From the NCBI RefSeq assembly GCF_052118925.1, contig NZ_JBQKGG010000014.1, positions 1 to 64,000 of the forward strand: a stretch of DNA of 64,000 nt, read 5' to 3'. The notes beneath the pieces are model-generated. The model was not told the DNA's origin. It saw only the letters and a program-made list of their open reading frames with translations, and did not search any database. The translations under genes were made by a program, and so were the position numbers. Origin of the DNA: Lientehia sp934351765. GTDB taxonomy: Bacteria > Bacillota > Clostridia > Lachnospirales > Lachnospiraceae. Below are positions 23,296 through 32,417 of this stretch, one piece after another (position 1 is the stretch's first letter; every line of letters begins with the position of its first letter).

Positions 23296-24963
23296 TTACT
23301 TCTTGATCTCCAGAACTGCACCGCGGTTTCCGGAGGTTACCAGACTTGCATATCTTGCCAGATAGCCGGTTGTGATCTTCGGCTCTCTGGGCTGCCACTT
23401 CTCACGGCGCTTTGCCAGCTCTTCATCGGAAACCCGCACGTTGAGCTTATGGGCATCAATATCGATCTCGATGATATCGCCCTCTTCGATCAGTGCAATG
23501 GGGCCGCCTACGGCTGCTTCCGGGGAAACATGACCGATGGATGCACCTCTGGACGCACCGGAGAACCGGCCGTCGGTAATAAGCGCCACGCTGGAGCCAA
23601 GTCCCATACCTGCGATAGCAGAAGTGGGGTTCAGCATTTCTCTCATGCCGGGGCCGCCCTTGGGGCCTTCATAACGAATTACGACCACATCACCGGCAAC
23701 AATCTTTCCGCCCTTGATGGCTGCAATGGCATCCTCCTCACAGTCAAAGACGCGGGCAGGGCCTTCATGCTTCATCATCTCCGGAACAACCGCGGAGCGC
23801 TTTACAACGCCGGAGTCGGGAGCAATGTTGCCCTTTAAGATTGCGAGGCCGCCGGTCTGGCTGTAGGGGTTGTCCAGAGGACGGATTACTTCTTTATTTA
23901 AGATCTCATGGCCTGCAATATTCTCTCCGACCGTTTTTCCGGTCACAGTGATGAGATCCGTGTATAACAGATTCTTCTTGGTCAGCTCATTCATAACGGC
24001 ATACACGCCGCCTGCCTCATTCAGATCCTCCATATACGTCGGACCGGCCGGCGCCAGATGGCACAGGTTCGGCGTTCTTGCACTGACCTCGTTTGCGATA
24101 TCCACATTCAGCTCAACGCCCGCTTCATGAGCGATAGCGGGAAGATGGAGCATGCTGTTAGTGCTGCAGCCCAGTGCCATGTCAACCGTCAGGGCATTCA
24201 TAAATGCCTTCTCGGTCATGATGTCGCGTGGACGGATATTCTTCTCCAGCATTTCCATAACCTTCATGCCGGCATGCTTTGCCAGCTTGATCCGCTCGGA
24301 ATAAACAGCCGGAATCGTTCCGTTTCCGGGAAGTCCCATGCCCAGTGCCTCTGTCAGGCAGTTCATGCTGTTTGCAGTATACATACCGGAGCAGGAGCCG
24401 CAGGTCGGGCACACCTTATTTTCGTATTCCTTCACGTCCGCCTCTGTCATGGTTCCTGCCGCATAGGAGCCGACTGCCTCAAACATACTGGAAAGACTCC
24501 GCTTCTTGCCATGCACATGACCCGCCAGCATGGGGCCTCCGCTGACAAATACGGTAGGGATATTCAGTCTTGCTGCCGCCATCAGAAGGCCGGGCACATT
24601 TTTATCACAGTTCGGTACCATGACCAGCGCATCAAACTGGTGGGCCAGAGCCATACATTCGGTGGAATCAGCAATCAGATCTCTCGTTACAAGAGAGTAT
24701 TTCATCCCAACATGGCCCATGGCGATTCCGTCACAGACAGCGATGGCAGGAAATACAACGGGGGTTCCGCCCGCCATGGCAACACCCTGCTTTACGGCTG
24801 CCACGATCTTGTCCAGATTCATATGACCGGGAACGATCTCATTATAGGAGCTTACAATTCCGACCAGAGGACGTTCCATTTCCTCTTCGGTAAATCCGAG
24901 GGCGTTGAACAGGGATCGATGCGGTGCCTGCTGCATTCCCTTTTTTACTGCATCACTTTTCAT
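23296..24963 (-). CDS. ilvD: Dihydroxy-acid dehydratase
   Basis: 555 residues; an Fe-S enzyme that dehydrates 2,3-dihydroxy-3-methyl acids to 2-keto acids in branched-chain amino acid synthesis. Cluster ligands lie in PNCDKNVPGLL (about 117-127) and CPTCGSCSGMYTANSMNCL (about 190-208). The C-terminal domain has GGPGMREMLNPTSAI and DGRFSGASRGASIGHVSPEA (about 465-485). Its start overlaps the leuB stop by 4 bp (ATGA) and ilvB follows 21 bp after its stop. Confidence 0.97.
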   Translation of the reverse strand: MKSDAVKKGMQQAPHRSLFNALGFTEEEMERPLVGIVSSYNEIVPGHMNLDKIVAAVKQGVAMAGGTPVVFPAIAVCDGIAMGHVGMKYSLVTRDLIADSTECMALAHQFDALVMVPNCDKNVPGLLMAAARLNIPTVFVSGGPMLAGHVHGKKRSLSSMFEAVGSYAAGTMTEADVKEYENKVCPTCGSCSGMYTANSMNCLTEALGMGLPGNGTIPAVYSERIKLAKHAGMKVMEMLEKNIRPRDIMTEKAFMNALTVDMALGCSTNSMLHLPAIAHEAGVELNVDIANEVSARTPNLCHLAPAGPTYMEDLNEAGGVYAVMNELTKKNLLYTDLITVTGKTVGENIAGHEILNKEVIRPLDNPYSQTGGLAILKGNIAPDSGVVKRSAVVPEMMKHEGPARVFDCEEDAIAAIKGGKIVAGDVVVIRYEGPKGGPGMREMLNPTSAIAGMGLGSSVALITDGRFSGASRGASIGHVSPEAAVGGPIALIEEGDIIEIDIDAHKLNVRVSDEELAKRREKWQPREPKITTGYLARYASLVTSGNRGAVLEIKK

Positions 24964-26051
24964 TTCTTTATCCTTTCTGCGATCAGATCGCCCATTTCTT
25001 TCGTTCCGACTTTCTTACAGCCGTCTGAATAAATATCGCCGGTGCGGTAACCATCGGTCAGCACCTGCTGTACTGCTGCTTCCACAGCGTCTGCTTCCGC
25101 ATCCAGATCAAAGGAGTACCGCAGCATCATAGCCGCCGACAGGATCGTTGCAATGGGGTTTGCAATATCCTTGCCCGCAATATCAGGTGCCGAGCCATGG
25201 CTGGGCTCATAAAGGCCGAGCTTTGTCTTTCCGAGACTGGCAGAGGGCAGCATTCCAATGGAACCGGTGATCTCGCTTGCCTCATCAGAAAGGATATCGC
25301 CGAACATGTTCTCTGTCAGGACCACATCAAACTGGGCCGGATTCATGACAAGCTGCATGGCGGCATTGTCCACCAGCATATGGCTGACGGTCACATCGGG
25401 ATAATCCTTTGCCGTCTCATCCACCACGGTTCTCCAAAGCCGGGAGGAATCCAGCACGTTGGCCTTATCCACGCTGATCAGATTTCTGGAACGCTTTCTT
25501 GCGATCTCAAAGCCCTTTACGGCAATCCGGCGGATCTCATTCTCATCGTAAACCAGGGTATCCACGGCCTTGCGAATTCCGTTTTCTGTTGTTGTATGAC
25601 GTTCGCCGAAATACAGGCCGCCGGTCAGCTCTCTCATGATGACCATATCAAAGCCCTTTTCGCCGATGATTTCTTTCTTTAAGGGGCAGGCCTCTGCCAG
25701 CTCCTGATACAGCCACGCCGGACGGATATTGGCAAACAGTTCCAGTCCCTTGCGGATCCCCAGAAGTCCTGCTTCCGGTCTTGTACTGGGCGCTCCGCTG
25801 TACCAGCGGGAGTTTCCGACGTTTCCTCCGACTGCTCCAAGCAGCACGGCATCGCTGTTCTTTGCCTCCTCCAGCGTTTCCTCTGTCAGCGGCACACCGT
25901 ACCGGTCAATGGAACATCCGCCCATCAGAAGCTTCTTATAATGAAACTGATGACCATAAACCCTGCCCACCTGATCGAGCACCTTCATGGCCTCTGTAAC
26001 GATCTCCGGTCCGATACCGTCGCCGGGAATCACTGCAACCTGAAATTCCAT
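24960..26051 (-). CDS. leuB: 3-isopropylmalate dehydrogenase
   Basis: 363 residues; NAD-dependent oxidative decarboxylation of 3-isopropylmalate in leucine synthesis. It starts IPGDGIGPEIVTEAMKVL. The active-site Arg/Tyr region is MRELTGGLYFGERH (about 133-146), and the metal and NAD motif LTENMFGDILSDEASEITGSIG (about 241-262) is complete. It is first in a leuB-ilvD-ilvB unit with a promoter about 80 bp upstream. leuA, leuC and leuD are not in the window. Confidence 0.96.
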   Translation of the reverse strand: MEFQVAVIPGDGIGPEIVTEAMKVLDQVGRVYGHQFHYKKLLMGGCSIDRYGVPLTEETLEEAKNSDAVLLGAVGGNVGNSRWYSGAPSTRPEAGLLGIRKGLELFANIRPAWLYQELAEACPLKKEIIGEKGFDMVIMRELTGGLYFGERHTTTENGIRKAVDTLVYDENEIRRIAVKGFEIARKRSRNLISVDKANVLDSSRLWRTVVDETAKDYPDVTVSHMLVDNAAMQLVMNPAQFDVVLTENMFGDILSDEASEITGSIGMLPSASLGKTKLGLYEPSHGSAPDIAGKDIANPIATILSAAMMLRYSFDLDAEADAVEAAVQQVLTDGYRTGDIYSDGCKKVGTKEMGDLIAERIKK

Positions 26052-26084
26052 ATGTTTTCCCTCACTTTATCTCTAATCCCTGGG

Positions 26085-26112
26085 GTGGCGCTCCAAGACG
26101 TTCAGCGCCATG
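26085..26112 (-). other. Hairpin in the leuB leader
   Basis: TGGCGCT/AGCGCCA (26086-26092/26104-26110) with an 11-nt loop, in the short 5' leader of leuB. No T-box sequence is present. It may be a simple attenuation or stability element. Confidence 0.4.
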
Positions 26113-26129
26113 CCGCCGCGTTATCTTTT

Positions 26130-26158
26130 ATACTATCTTATTTTTCACCCTTTTTCAA
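26130..26158 (-). promoter_or_regulatory. Promoter of leuB-ilvD-ilvB
   Basis: Minus strand: TTGAAA (26153-26158), 17-bp spacer, TAGTAT (26130-26135). The stretch from here to the divergent pncB promoter (about 26160-26345) shows no gene. Confidence 0.65.
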
Positions 26159-26347
26159 GTTTTCCTCTGGATTTTCCACGGGGAGAGTATACGGGAATGG
26201 AATTACAGGTATAACCTGGCTTCATAAAAAGGAAGGATAACATTCCGGAAACGCCTCACATCCGTGTCTCGCCGCAGAGTACCTCTGTCTGGATTCTGGT
26301 ATATCCCCTCTGTTCTGTCTTGTCATCTGTCGTGTGTTATGTAATGC

Positions 26348-26375
26348 TTGTGTAAAATTTATTTTATGATATAAT
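26348..26375 (+). promoter_or_regulatory. Promoter of pncB-plsC
   Basis: TTGTGT (26348-26353), 16-bp spacer, TATAAT (26370-26375). The leader of about 100 nt ends in a small CCGGG/CCCGG hairpin just before the AAAGGAG site, which could modulate translation. No known riboswitch is recognised. Confidence 0.65.
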
Positions 26376-26482
26376 GAGAAGATATCAGGGGCAAAATCAG
26401 AACCGGAATGTCAGAATCTGTTTCGGGTTTCCGCCCATACTAACTGAAAGAGACCGGGAGAACCCCGGCGAAAGGAGATACT

Positions 26483-27952
26483 ATGAGTGCTCGCAATCTG
26501 ACGCTGATGACAGACCTGTATGAGCTTACCATGATGCAGGGATATTTCAAGGGCGGTACGAATCCGACGGCTGTTTTCGACGTCTTCTACCGCGACAACC
26601 CCTGCGGCAACGGCTTTGCCATCATGGCCGGCCTGGAGCAGGTTATTGACTATGTAAAAAACCTCCACTTTGGAAAAGAGGAGGTCGATTATCTGAGAAG
26701 CACCGGTCTTTTCGATGAAGACTTTCTTGAATACCTCAGCAACTTTAAATTCTCCGGAGACATTTATGGAATTCCCGAGGGAACTATCATCTTCCCCCGT
26801 GAGCCTCTGGTAAAGGTTGTTGCCCCCATTATGGAAGCTCAGCTTGTGGAGACGGCGATTTTAAATATCATTAACCATCAGTGTCTTATCGCCACCAAGA
26901 CCTTCCGTGTAGTTCATGCCGCACAGGGCGACGGAATCATGGAATTCGGCCTGCGCCGTGCCCAGGGGCCGGACGCCGGAATCTACGGAGCGAGAGCTGC
27001 CATGATCGGCGGCTGTATCGGAACCTCCAACGTTCTTGCCGGACAGCTTTTTGATGTACCTGTAAAAGGGACCCATGCCCACAGCTGGATCATGAGCTTC
27101 CCCGATGAGCTGACCGCGTTCCGTACCTATGCAAAGCTTTATCCCACCGCCTGCATCCTGCTGGTGGATACGTATGATACACTCCGCTCCGGTGTTCCCC
27201 ATGCCATTCAGGTATTCCAGGAGATGAAGGCCGCCGGAATTCCCTTAAAGGGCTACGGAATCCGTCTGGATAGCGGTGACCTGGCATATCTTTCCAAGGA
27301 AGCTAAAAAAATGCTGGATGCTGCCGGTTTCCATGACGCTATCATCTCTGCCTCCAGCGACCTGGACGAAAACCTGATCAGCAGTCTGAAAACCCAGGGC
27401 GCAGCCATCAATTCCTGGGGCGTCGGTACAAAGATGATCACCTGCCAGGACTGCCCTGCCTTCGGCGGCGTTTACAAGCTGGCAGCACTTCAGGATCCGA
27501 CAAGCAACGATTTTGTTCCGAAGATCAAGCTTTCCGAAAACACGGAAAAGGTTACAAACCCCGGAAACAAGACCACTTACCGAATCTATGACAAGAAGAA
27601 CCATAAGATGATCGCCGACATGATTGCCCTCACGGATGAGGAATATTCCAGCGACCAGCCGCTTCTACTGTTCGACCCCATTGATACCTGGAAAAAGACG
27701 CATCTGGCGCCCAACAGCTACACGATCCGTGAGCTTCCGGTTCAGGTATTCAAAAAAGGCGAGTGCATCTACACCTCTCCCTCCGTTATGGAGATCCAGG
27801 CCATCTGCAGGCAGGAGCTGGATACTCTCTGGGAGGAGGCAAAACGTCTTACCAACCCGCACCGCGCCCATATCGATCTTTCCTCAAAGCTTTATGAGCT
27901 GAAGGCAAGCCTTCTGGAGGATGTAGATCATATGACCCACGGAGAAAACTAA
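26483..27952 (+). CDS. pncB: Nicotinate phosphoribosyltransferase
   Basis: 489 residues; it converts nicotinate and PRPP to nicotinate mononucleotide in NAD salvage. The N-terminus has LTLMTDLYELTMMQGYF. The phosphoribosyl core includes EFGLRRAQGPDAG (about 154-166), GTHAHSWIMSF (about 196-206) and GYGIRLDSGDLAYLSKEA (about 256-273). The length fits the long bacterial type. GGAG lies 6 bases before the ATG. It is followed after 12 bp by an acyltransferase gene and then a terminator. Confidence 0.96.
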   Translation: MSARNLTLMTDLYELTMMQGYFKGGTNPTAVFDVFYRDNPCGNGFAIMAGLEQVIDYVKNLHFGKEEVDYLRSTGLFDEDFLEYLSNFKFSGDIYGIPEGTIIFPREPLVKVVAPIMEAQLVETAILNIINHQCLIATKTFRVVHAAQGDGIMEFGLRRAQGPDAGIYGARAAMIGGCIGTSNVLAGQLFDVPVKGTHAHSWIMSFPDELTAFRTYAKLYPTACILLVDTYDTLRSGVPHAIQVFQEMKAAGIPLKGYGIRLDSGDLAYLSKEAKKMLDAAGFHDAIISASSDLDENLISSLKTQGAAINSWGVGTKMITCQDCPAFGGVYKLAALQDPTSNDFVPKIKLSENTEKVTNPGNKTTYRIYDKKNHKMIADMIALTDEEYSSDQPLLLFDPIDTWKKTHLAPNSYTIRELPVQVFKKGECIYTSPSVMEIQAICRQELDTLWEEAKRLTNPHRAHIDLSSKLYELKASLLEDVDHMTHGEN

Positions 27953-27964
27953 GGAGAGTACCAC

Positions 27965-28690
27965 ATGATACGACTGATTCTTGTTGCCATCTTTCTGATC
28001 CTTTTTCTGGTGATCTTTTCTCCTGCTCTTATTGTGGAGTGGATCATCGGAAGATTCAATCCGGAGCGAAAATCAAAAAGCTCCCTGTGGCTGGTTCAGA
28101 AAGCATTCGGCATCATTCTCTTCCTGTCCGGTACAAAGGTTGATGTGATCGGACGTGAAAACATCCCTGATGATCAGCCGGTGCTCTATGTAGGCAACCA
28201 CCGGAGCTATTTCGATATCGTGATCGGCTATCGGCTCATCAAGGGTGAATGCGGCTTCATTGCCAAAAAGGAAATGGAAAAAATTCCGTTTCTGCGCCGC
28301 TGGATGAAAAATATCCACTGCCTTTTCCTGGATCGTAAGAACATTAAAGAGGGCTTAAAGACCATTCTTGCCGGAATCGACAAGGTCAAGCACGGGATCA
28401 GCATCTGGATCTTTCCGGAAGGTACCCGGAACAGAGACGCCGGCATGATGGAATTTAAGGAGGGCAGCATGAAGATCGCCGAAAAAACCGGCTGTCCGAT
28501 CATTCCTGTTGCCATGACCGGAACGGCAGAGATCTTCGAAAAGCACATTCCATGGATCAAAAAGAGCCATGTAACCGTCACCTTCGGCAAGCCCATCGAC
28601 ATCAAAACACTGGAAAAGGATCAGAAGAAGTTCCTCGGTGCCTATACCAGAGACGTGATCCTTTCCATGCTGCCGGAAGAATACCGGTAA
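27965..28690 (+). CDS. plsC: 1-acyl-sn-glycerol-3-phosphate acyltransferase
   Basis: 241 residues; it transfers an acyl chain to lysophosphatidic acid to make phosphatidic acid at the membrane. An N-terminal membrane helix spans about 3-25. Acyltransferase motif I is NHRSYFD (H-x4-D, about 77-83). Motif III is FPEGTRNRD (about 152-160), and VPVAMTG-like IIPVAMTGT follows. It is co-transcribed with pncB; no functional link is obvious. Confidence 0.92.
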   Translation: MIRLILVAIFLILFLVIFSPALIVEWIIGRFNPERKSKSSLWLVQKAFGIILFLSGTKVDVIGRENIPDDQPVLYVGNHRSYFDIVIGYRLIKGECGFIAKKEMEKIPFLRRWMKNIHCLFLDRKNIKEGLKTILAGIDKVKHGISIWIFPEGTRNRDAGMMEFKEGSMKIAEKTGCPIIPVAMTGTAEIFEKHIPWIKKSHVTVTFGKPIDIKTLEKDQKKFLGAYTRDVILSMLPEEYR

Positions 28691-28713
28691 TCGTAAATAC
28701 GACTCCTGATTAT

Positions 28714-28749
28714 AGCCGAACCCCGCAAAAGCAGGGTTCGGCTGTTTTT
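28714..28749 (+). terminator. Rho-independent terminator of pncB-plsC
   Basis: AGCCGAACCC/GGGTTCGGCT (28714-28723/28734-28743) followed by GTTTTTC. Confidence 0.9.
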
Positions 28750-28933
28750 CAGATCCGCACTTACTTTATTCCTACTTTTATCCTTATAGTTTCCCCTGCT
28801 CTTTCGCTTCACCACCAGCGCTCTGAGCCATGTCCCCGGCTCATCCTTCAATTGAACAAAGATCCTGATGAATATCTGTATTTTTCGTGGATCCACTGCC
28901 CTGGCCGGCATGAAATGATTCTTTCATTCCCGG
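28750..28933. other. Intergenic stretch, no gene seen
   Basis: Between the pncB-plsC terminator and the next promoter. Short open frames on both strands lack ribosome binding sites and protein-like composition. Nothing else recognised. Confidence 0.6.
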
Positions 28934-28962
28934 TTGACACCTGTCGGATTTCCGAAGATAAT
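28934..28962 (+). promoter_or_regulatory. Promoter of the Gfo/Idh oxidoreductase gene
   Basis: TTGACA (28934-28939), 17-bp spacer, GATAAT (28957-28962), about 100 bp upstream of the start codon. Confidence 0.75.
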
Positions 28963-29065
28963 AAAATCGTACTGATTTCACATTCACGATAACAAAAATA
29001 AAAACAAGACAGGCACAGAAAATCGTAATGAAAAAACTGGATCACATGAGGAGGACGTTCTGACT

Positions 29066-30019
29066 ATGAAAACATTCAACTGGGGAATCATTGGACTGGG
29101 CCACATCGCCCATGAGTTTGCTGAAAATATGACCGCGCTTCACCCGATCTATGCTGCCGCATCCCGAAATCCGGAATCTGCAAAAGCGTTCGGAGAGCAG
29201 TATCATGTAACCCATATTTATAATTCTTACGAGGAGCTTCTTGGCGATCCGGCGGTTAACATCGTTTACATCGCCACCGTCAACAGTCAGCACTATAAAT
29301 GGATCATGGAATGCCTGAACCATGGAAAGCATGTGCTCTGCGAAAAGGCGATCTGGGGGAATTTTGAAGAAATGAAAACAGCGGCAGAGCTTGCCCGCGA
29401 AAAGGGACTGCTGCTGTGCGAGGGCATGACCATCTACCATATGCCCATCTTTAAGGAGATCAAGAAGATGATGGCGGACGGCACTCTCGGAACCATCAAG
29501 TTCGTGGAGGCAGAGCTGGGAAGCCTGAAGGAGGAGGATCCCACCAACCGCTTCTTTAACCCGGATCTGGGCGGCGGCGCCATGCTGGACATCGGAACCT
29601 ACGGCCTGTCGTTCGTTCTGTACTTCCTGTCCGGGGAACTGACTGACATGAAGCATCTCATGAGCCCTTATCCCACCGGAGTCGATGAAATGTGGGGCAT
29701 CGCCCTGAAGACCAGCACGAAGGAAATCGGCAGCGTGAACTTAACGTTCCGTGCCAAGCTTCCCAAGCGCGGCATCATCGCCGGTGACAAGGCTTACATC
29801 ACTGTCATGAACTATGTACGCGCCGAGAAAGCCACGCTGGTTTATCCCGACGGCCGGGAAGAAGTGTTGGAGGTCGGTGAAACCGCGAAGGCTCTCCAGT
29901 ATGAGATCCAGGACATTGAAGCTGCCCTGGAAACCGGAGACTACTCCATTGCCTTCTTCGATTACACTATGAAGGTCGTTGAACTGATGGACCGTCTGCT
30001 GCGAAGCGAGGGACTGTAA
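29066..30019 (+). CDS. Gfo/Idh/MocA family oxidoreductase
   Basis: 317 residues. An N-terminal NAD(P)-binding Rossmann fold (WGIIGLGHIAHEFAENM, about 5-21) is followed by a C-terminal alpha/beta domain. The usual catalytic EKP appears as CEKAIWGNF (about 92-100), with Ala in place of Pro. DIGTYGLSFVLYFL (about 175-188) supplies the conserved Asp and Tyr region. Family members oxidise sugars, inositols or trans-dihydrodiols; the substrate cannot be read here. It stands alone between its own promoter and terminator. Confidence 0.9.
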   Translation: MKTFNWGIIGLGHIAHEFAENMTALHPIYAAASRNPESAKAFGEQYHVTHIYNSYEELLGDPAVNIVYIATVNSQHYKWIMECLNHGKHVLCEKAIWGNFEEMKTAAELAREKGLLLCEGMTIYHMPIFKEIKKMMADGTLGTIKFVEAELGSLKEEDPTNRFFNPDLGGGAMLDIGTYGLSFVLYFLSGELTDMKHLMSPYPTGVDEMWGIALKTSTKEIGSVNLTFRAKLPKRGIIAGDKAYITVMNYVRAEKATLVYPDGREEVLEVGETAKALQYEIQDIEAALETGDYSIAFFDYTMKVVELMDRLLRSEGL

Positions 30020-30057
30020 TTCAAAATCCTCCATTATTCAACACTATCAAATTATTG

Positions 30058-30098
30058 CCTGCGGCGCGATACGTCCTATCTGCCGCAGGTGTTTTATA
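30058..30098 (+). terminator. Rho-independent terminator
   Basis: CCTGCGGC/GCCGCAGG (30058-30065/30082-30089) followed by TGTTTTAT, about 38 bp past the oxidoreductase stop. Confidence 0.85.
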
Positions 30099-30122
30099 TT
30101 CTATTTTGTCTTACATTTTGTA

Positions 30123-30151
30123 TTGTTTTTTTATTTAATGCATACTATAAT
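30123..30151 (+). promoter_or_regulatory. Promoter of the brnT-brnA module
   Basis: TTGTTT (30123-30128), 17-bp spacer, TATAAT (30146-30151). BrnA antitoxins usually autorepress here. The region is AT-rich, so chance matches are more likely. Confidence 0.55.
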
Positions 30152-30175
30152 ATTATAAAAGGGAGGAGAACTATA

Positions 30176-30451
30176 TTGAAATTTGAATGGGACGACCATA
30201 AAGAACAAATCAATATATAGAAGCATGGTATTGATTTCAGTACCGCAGCACTTGTTTTTAATGATATTTACCGAATTGAAACTTATGATTCTCTGCATTC
30301 TGATATAGAGGATCGATATATCACCATCGGACAAATCAATTCCATCACGCTTATTGTCATGGTCGTATATACAGAACGAACCGACGTGATACGAATCATA
30401 TCTGCCAGATTGGCTACCACCCGCGAAAAGGAGGCGTACTATAATGCGTAA
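30176..30451 (+). pseudogene. brnT: BrnT toxin gene with an in-frame stop
   Basis: Translation from the TTG at 30176 (after GGGAGGAG) gives KFEWDDHKEQINI, then a TAG at 30218-30220, then KHGIDFSTAALVFNDIYRIE and on to a TAA at 30449-30451. The whole frame matches a BrnT ribonuclease toxin (KFEWD...N..KHGI.F..A..VF.D, then IS.R.AT..E...Y near the end) of normal length, about 91 codons, apart from one nonsense codon at position 15. An AAG-to-TAG change would explain it. Its end overlaps brnA by 8 bp, as in intact modules. The toxin is probably dead unless the stop is a sequence error or is read through. Confidence 0.85.
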
Positions 30452-30749
30452 AACTATTGATGTAACACAAGCTCCCACCCCAGAACAAATTGCCATGCTT
30501 ACAGAAGCAGCAAAGCTCCCAATTCCGGACGATGACGAATACCCGGAATTTACAGAAGCTGAACTGGCTCAGTTCAAACGTATCTCCAAAGAACGGACTG
30601 CAGACAGACAAAAACAGACTGTCACAATCCGCTTATCACCTCAGGCCCTGAAAAAAGCCAGATCCCTCGGAAAAGGATATACTTCCGTGCTCAGCCGTAT
30701 CCTGGAAAATGCCTTAAATGATCCCAATACCATCAAACACTATTTATAA
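30444..30749 (+). CDS. brnA: BrnA family antitoxin
   Basis: 101 residues of the BrnA antitoxin type: an acidic N-terminal segment (PIPDDDEYPEFTEAELAQF, about 27-45), then a ribbon-helix-helix DNA-binding region (TVTIRLSPQALKKARSLG, about 60-77). It would neutralise BrnT and repress the shared promoter. The gene is intact with GGAGG before its ATG. It overlaps the disrupted toxin gene by 8 bp, so it may now be an orphan antitoxin. Confidence 0.88.
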   Translation: MRKTIDVTQAPTPEQIAMLTEAAKLPIPDDDEYPEFTEAELAQFKRISKERTADRQKQTVTIRLSPQALKKARSLGKGYTSVLSRILENALNDPNTIKHYL

Positions 30750-30757
30750 GATTTACA

Positions 30758-30795
30758 ACCCCCGGAGATTTTTCGTTCTCCGGGGGTACCTTTAA
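30758..30795. terminator. Hairpin terminator between brnA and cca
   Basis: ACCCCCGGAGA/TCTCCGGGGGT (30758-30768/30777-30787), very stable, with short T-rich tails. It lies between convergent genes and may serve both. Confidence 0.7.
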
Positions 30796-30821
30796 CCTGA
30801 TCTTCTGTAATGATCCAATAT

Positions 30822-32297
30822 TCACTTCCGCTTTGCTTCCTCTTTCTGCGTTTTTTCCGCCGGACTCTCGTTTTCCGTAGAAAATGCCAGCTTCAGCAGT
30901 GTCTCTTTTCTATTCTTTGCCGGATCGTCCAGAACAGCTTCCAGGCATCGGTTCAGGCACTGCCCCAGTTCTTTCCCCGGCTTCATGCCTGCTGCGATCA
31001 GATCGGAACCGGTGACGGCAAGGCTCTTTAAGCTCACACAGTCCCCGTCCCTCAGGATCTTCCGGTAACAGCTTTCCGCCTGTTCCAGAAGAGGAAGATA
31101 TTCGGCTCTCGCATGTTCATTTTTCCCCATGCTGTCTGCAGTGCAGACCTCCAGAAGCTTCGGGAATAGCTCCCCTACCCGGTTCATGGCCCGTCGGATT
31201 CCCTTTTCGGAGATCTGGAACGGGAAATCATGATATGTCACAAGAAGCGTCACCTGATCCACCGTCTCATTATCGAACTTTAATCCCCTCAGGATCTTTC
31301 TGGCCAGCTCCGCACTGACCTTGGCATGTCCGTAAAAATGGATCCGGCCGTCCTCGCCGGTTGTCATAGTATCCGGCTTTCCGAGATCATGAAGCAGCAT
31401 CGTCCATCGCAGGATATGATCGGCGCGGACGCTTTCCAGTGCCTTTAAGGTATGCTCCCCCACGGACAGATCATGGTAGGCATTCCGCTGGGGCGTCTCC
31501 ATGGCACGGTCGAACTCCGGCATAACCACCGCCGTGATCCCCAGCTCATAAACCTTCCGAAAATAACCGGGATTGGCCGAGCAGAGCAGCTTGTCTAACT
31601 CCACCTGGATTCGTTCCCGGCTGATCAGCTCCAGCCGCTCCGCCATTTCCCGGATTGCTTCCTCCGTCTCCGGATCAATGGCAAATCCAAGCTGTGCCGA
31701 AAACCGCACTGCCCGCAGAATCCGCAGGGCATCCTCTCCGAACCGTTCTCTGGCGCTGCCCACGCACCGGATCACCCGTCTCTCCAGATCCTCCATTCCG
31801 CCAAACACATCGATGATTCCGGTTTTCGGACTGTATGCCATGGCATTGATGGTGAAATCCCGCCGCGCCAGATCCTCCTTTAAGCTGGCCGTGAACGCCA
31901 CTTCCTCCGGGTGACGCCCGTCCCGATACTCGCCGTCGATTCGGTATGTGGTCACCTCATACCCCTCTTTCCCCAGGAGCACCGTCACCGTTCCATGCTG
32001 GATCCCGGTGTCCACCGTCCGCCTGAACAATGCCTTGACCTGCGCCGGCCGCGCCGAGGTCGTAATGTCCCAGTCACCCGGCGTCCGCCCGAGGATCGTG
32101 TCCCGCACGCAGCCGCCTACCGCAAACGCCTCAAATCCGGCCTGCTCCAGCGTATCGATGATCCGCGCCACATCAGCCGGAATCTCCATATGACAGATCT
32201 GGCCAGACAACTGTCCCGCCGGTTCTGCACCGGACAGTAAATTCTTTCTGTTATCTATGTGATTGAATTCCGTTTCAGGAACTTCATGTTCGTTCAT
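30822..32297 (-). CDS. cca: CCA-adding tRNA nucleotidyltransferase
   Basis: 491 residues; it adds or repairs the 3' CCA of tRNAs. The nucleotidyltransferase head has FAVGGCVRDTILGRTPGDWDI (about 58-78) and the metal-binding Asp pair. The neck binds RNA with RRDFTINAMAYSP and ERIQVELDKLL. A C-terminal HD-like region contains MLLHDLGKPDTMTTGEDGRIHFYGHAKVSAELA (about 297-329), so it is the class II HD-bearing type. The ATG at 32297 has AGGAGG 7 bases upstream. Confidence 0.95.
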   Translation of the reverse strand: MNEHEVPETEFNHIDNRKNLLSGAEPAGQLSGQICHMEIPADVARIIDTLEQAGFEAFAVGGCVRDTILGRTPGDWDITTSARPAQVKALFRRTVDTGIQHGTVTVLLGKEGYEVTTYRIDGEYRDGRHPEEVAFTASLKEDLARRDFTINAMAYSPKTGIIDVFGGMEDLERRVIRCVGSARERFGEDALRILRAVRFSAQLGFAIDPETEEAIREMAERLELISRERIQVELDKLLCSANPGYFRKVYELGITAVVMPEFDRAMETPQRNAYHDLSVGEHTLKALESVRADHILRWTMLLHDLGKPDTMTTGEDGRIHFYGHAKVSAELARKILRGLKFDNETVDQVTLLVTYHDFPFQISEKGIRRAMNRVGELFPKLLEVCTADSMGKNEHARAEYLPLLEQAESCYRKILRDGDCVSLKSLAVTGSDLIAAGMKPGKELGQCLNRCLEAVLDDPAKNRKETLLKLAFSTENESPAEKTQKEEAKRK

Positions 32298-32417
32298 CTG
32301 CAAACCTCCTCATATAATCAAGTGTTCTTCATCGAAAATTCAAGATTTGTGAACCGGTATTTATCCATGCTAAAAACAACATATTACTACCACAATACCC
32401 TTATTTTAATTCTCTGT

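Noticed and set aside
26052..26160. T-box leader for leuB-ilvD-ilvB
   Set aside because: There is no GGGTGG.ACCGCG-type motif, and the predicted leader is too short for a T-box.
26376..26482. NAD- or nicotinate-responsive riboswitch before pncB
   Set aside because: Only a small hairpin near the ribosome binding site is visible; no known NAD riboswitch core could be recognised.
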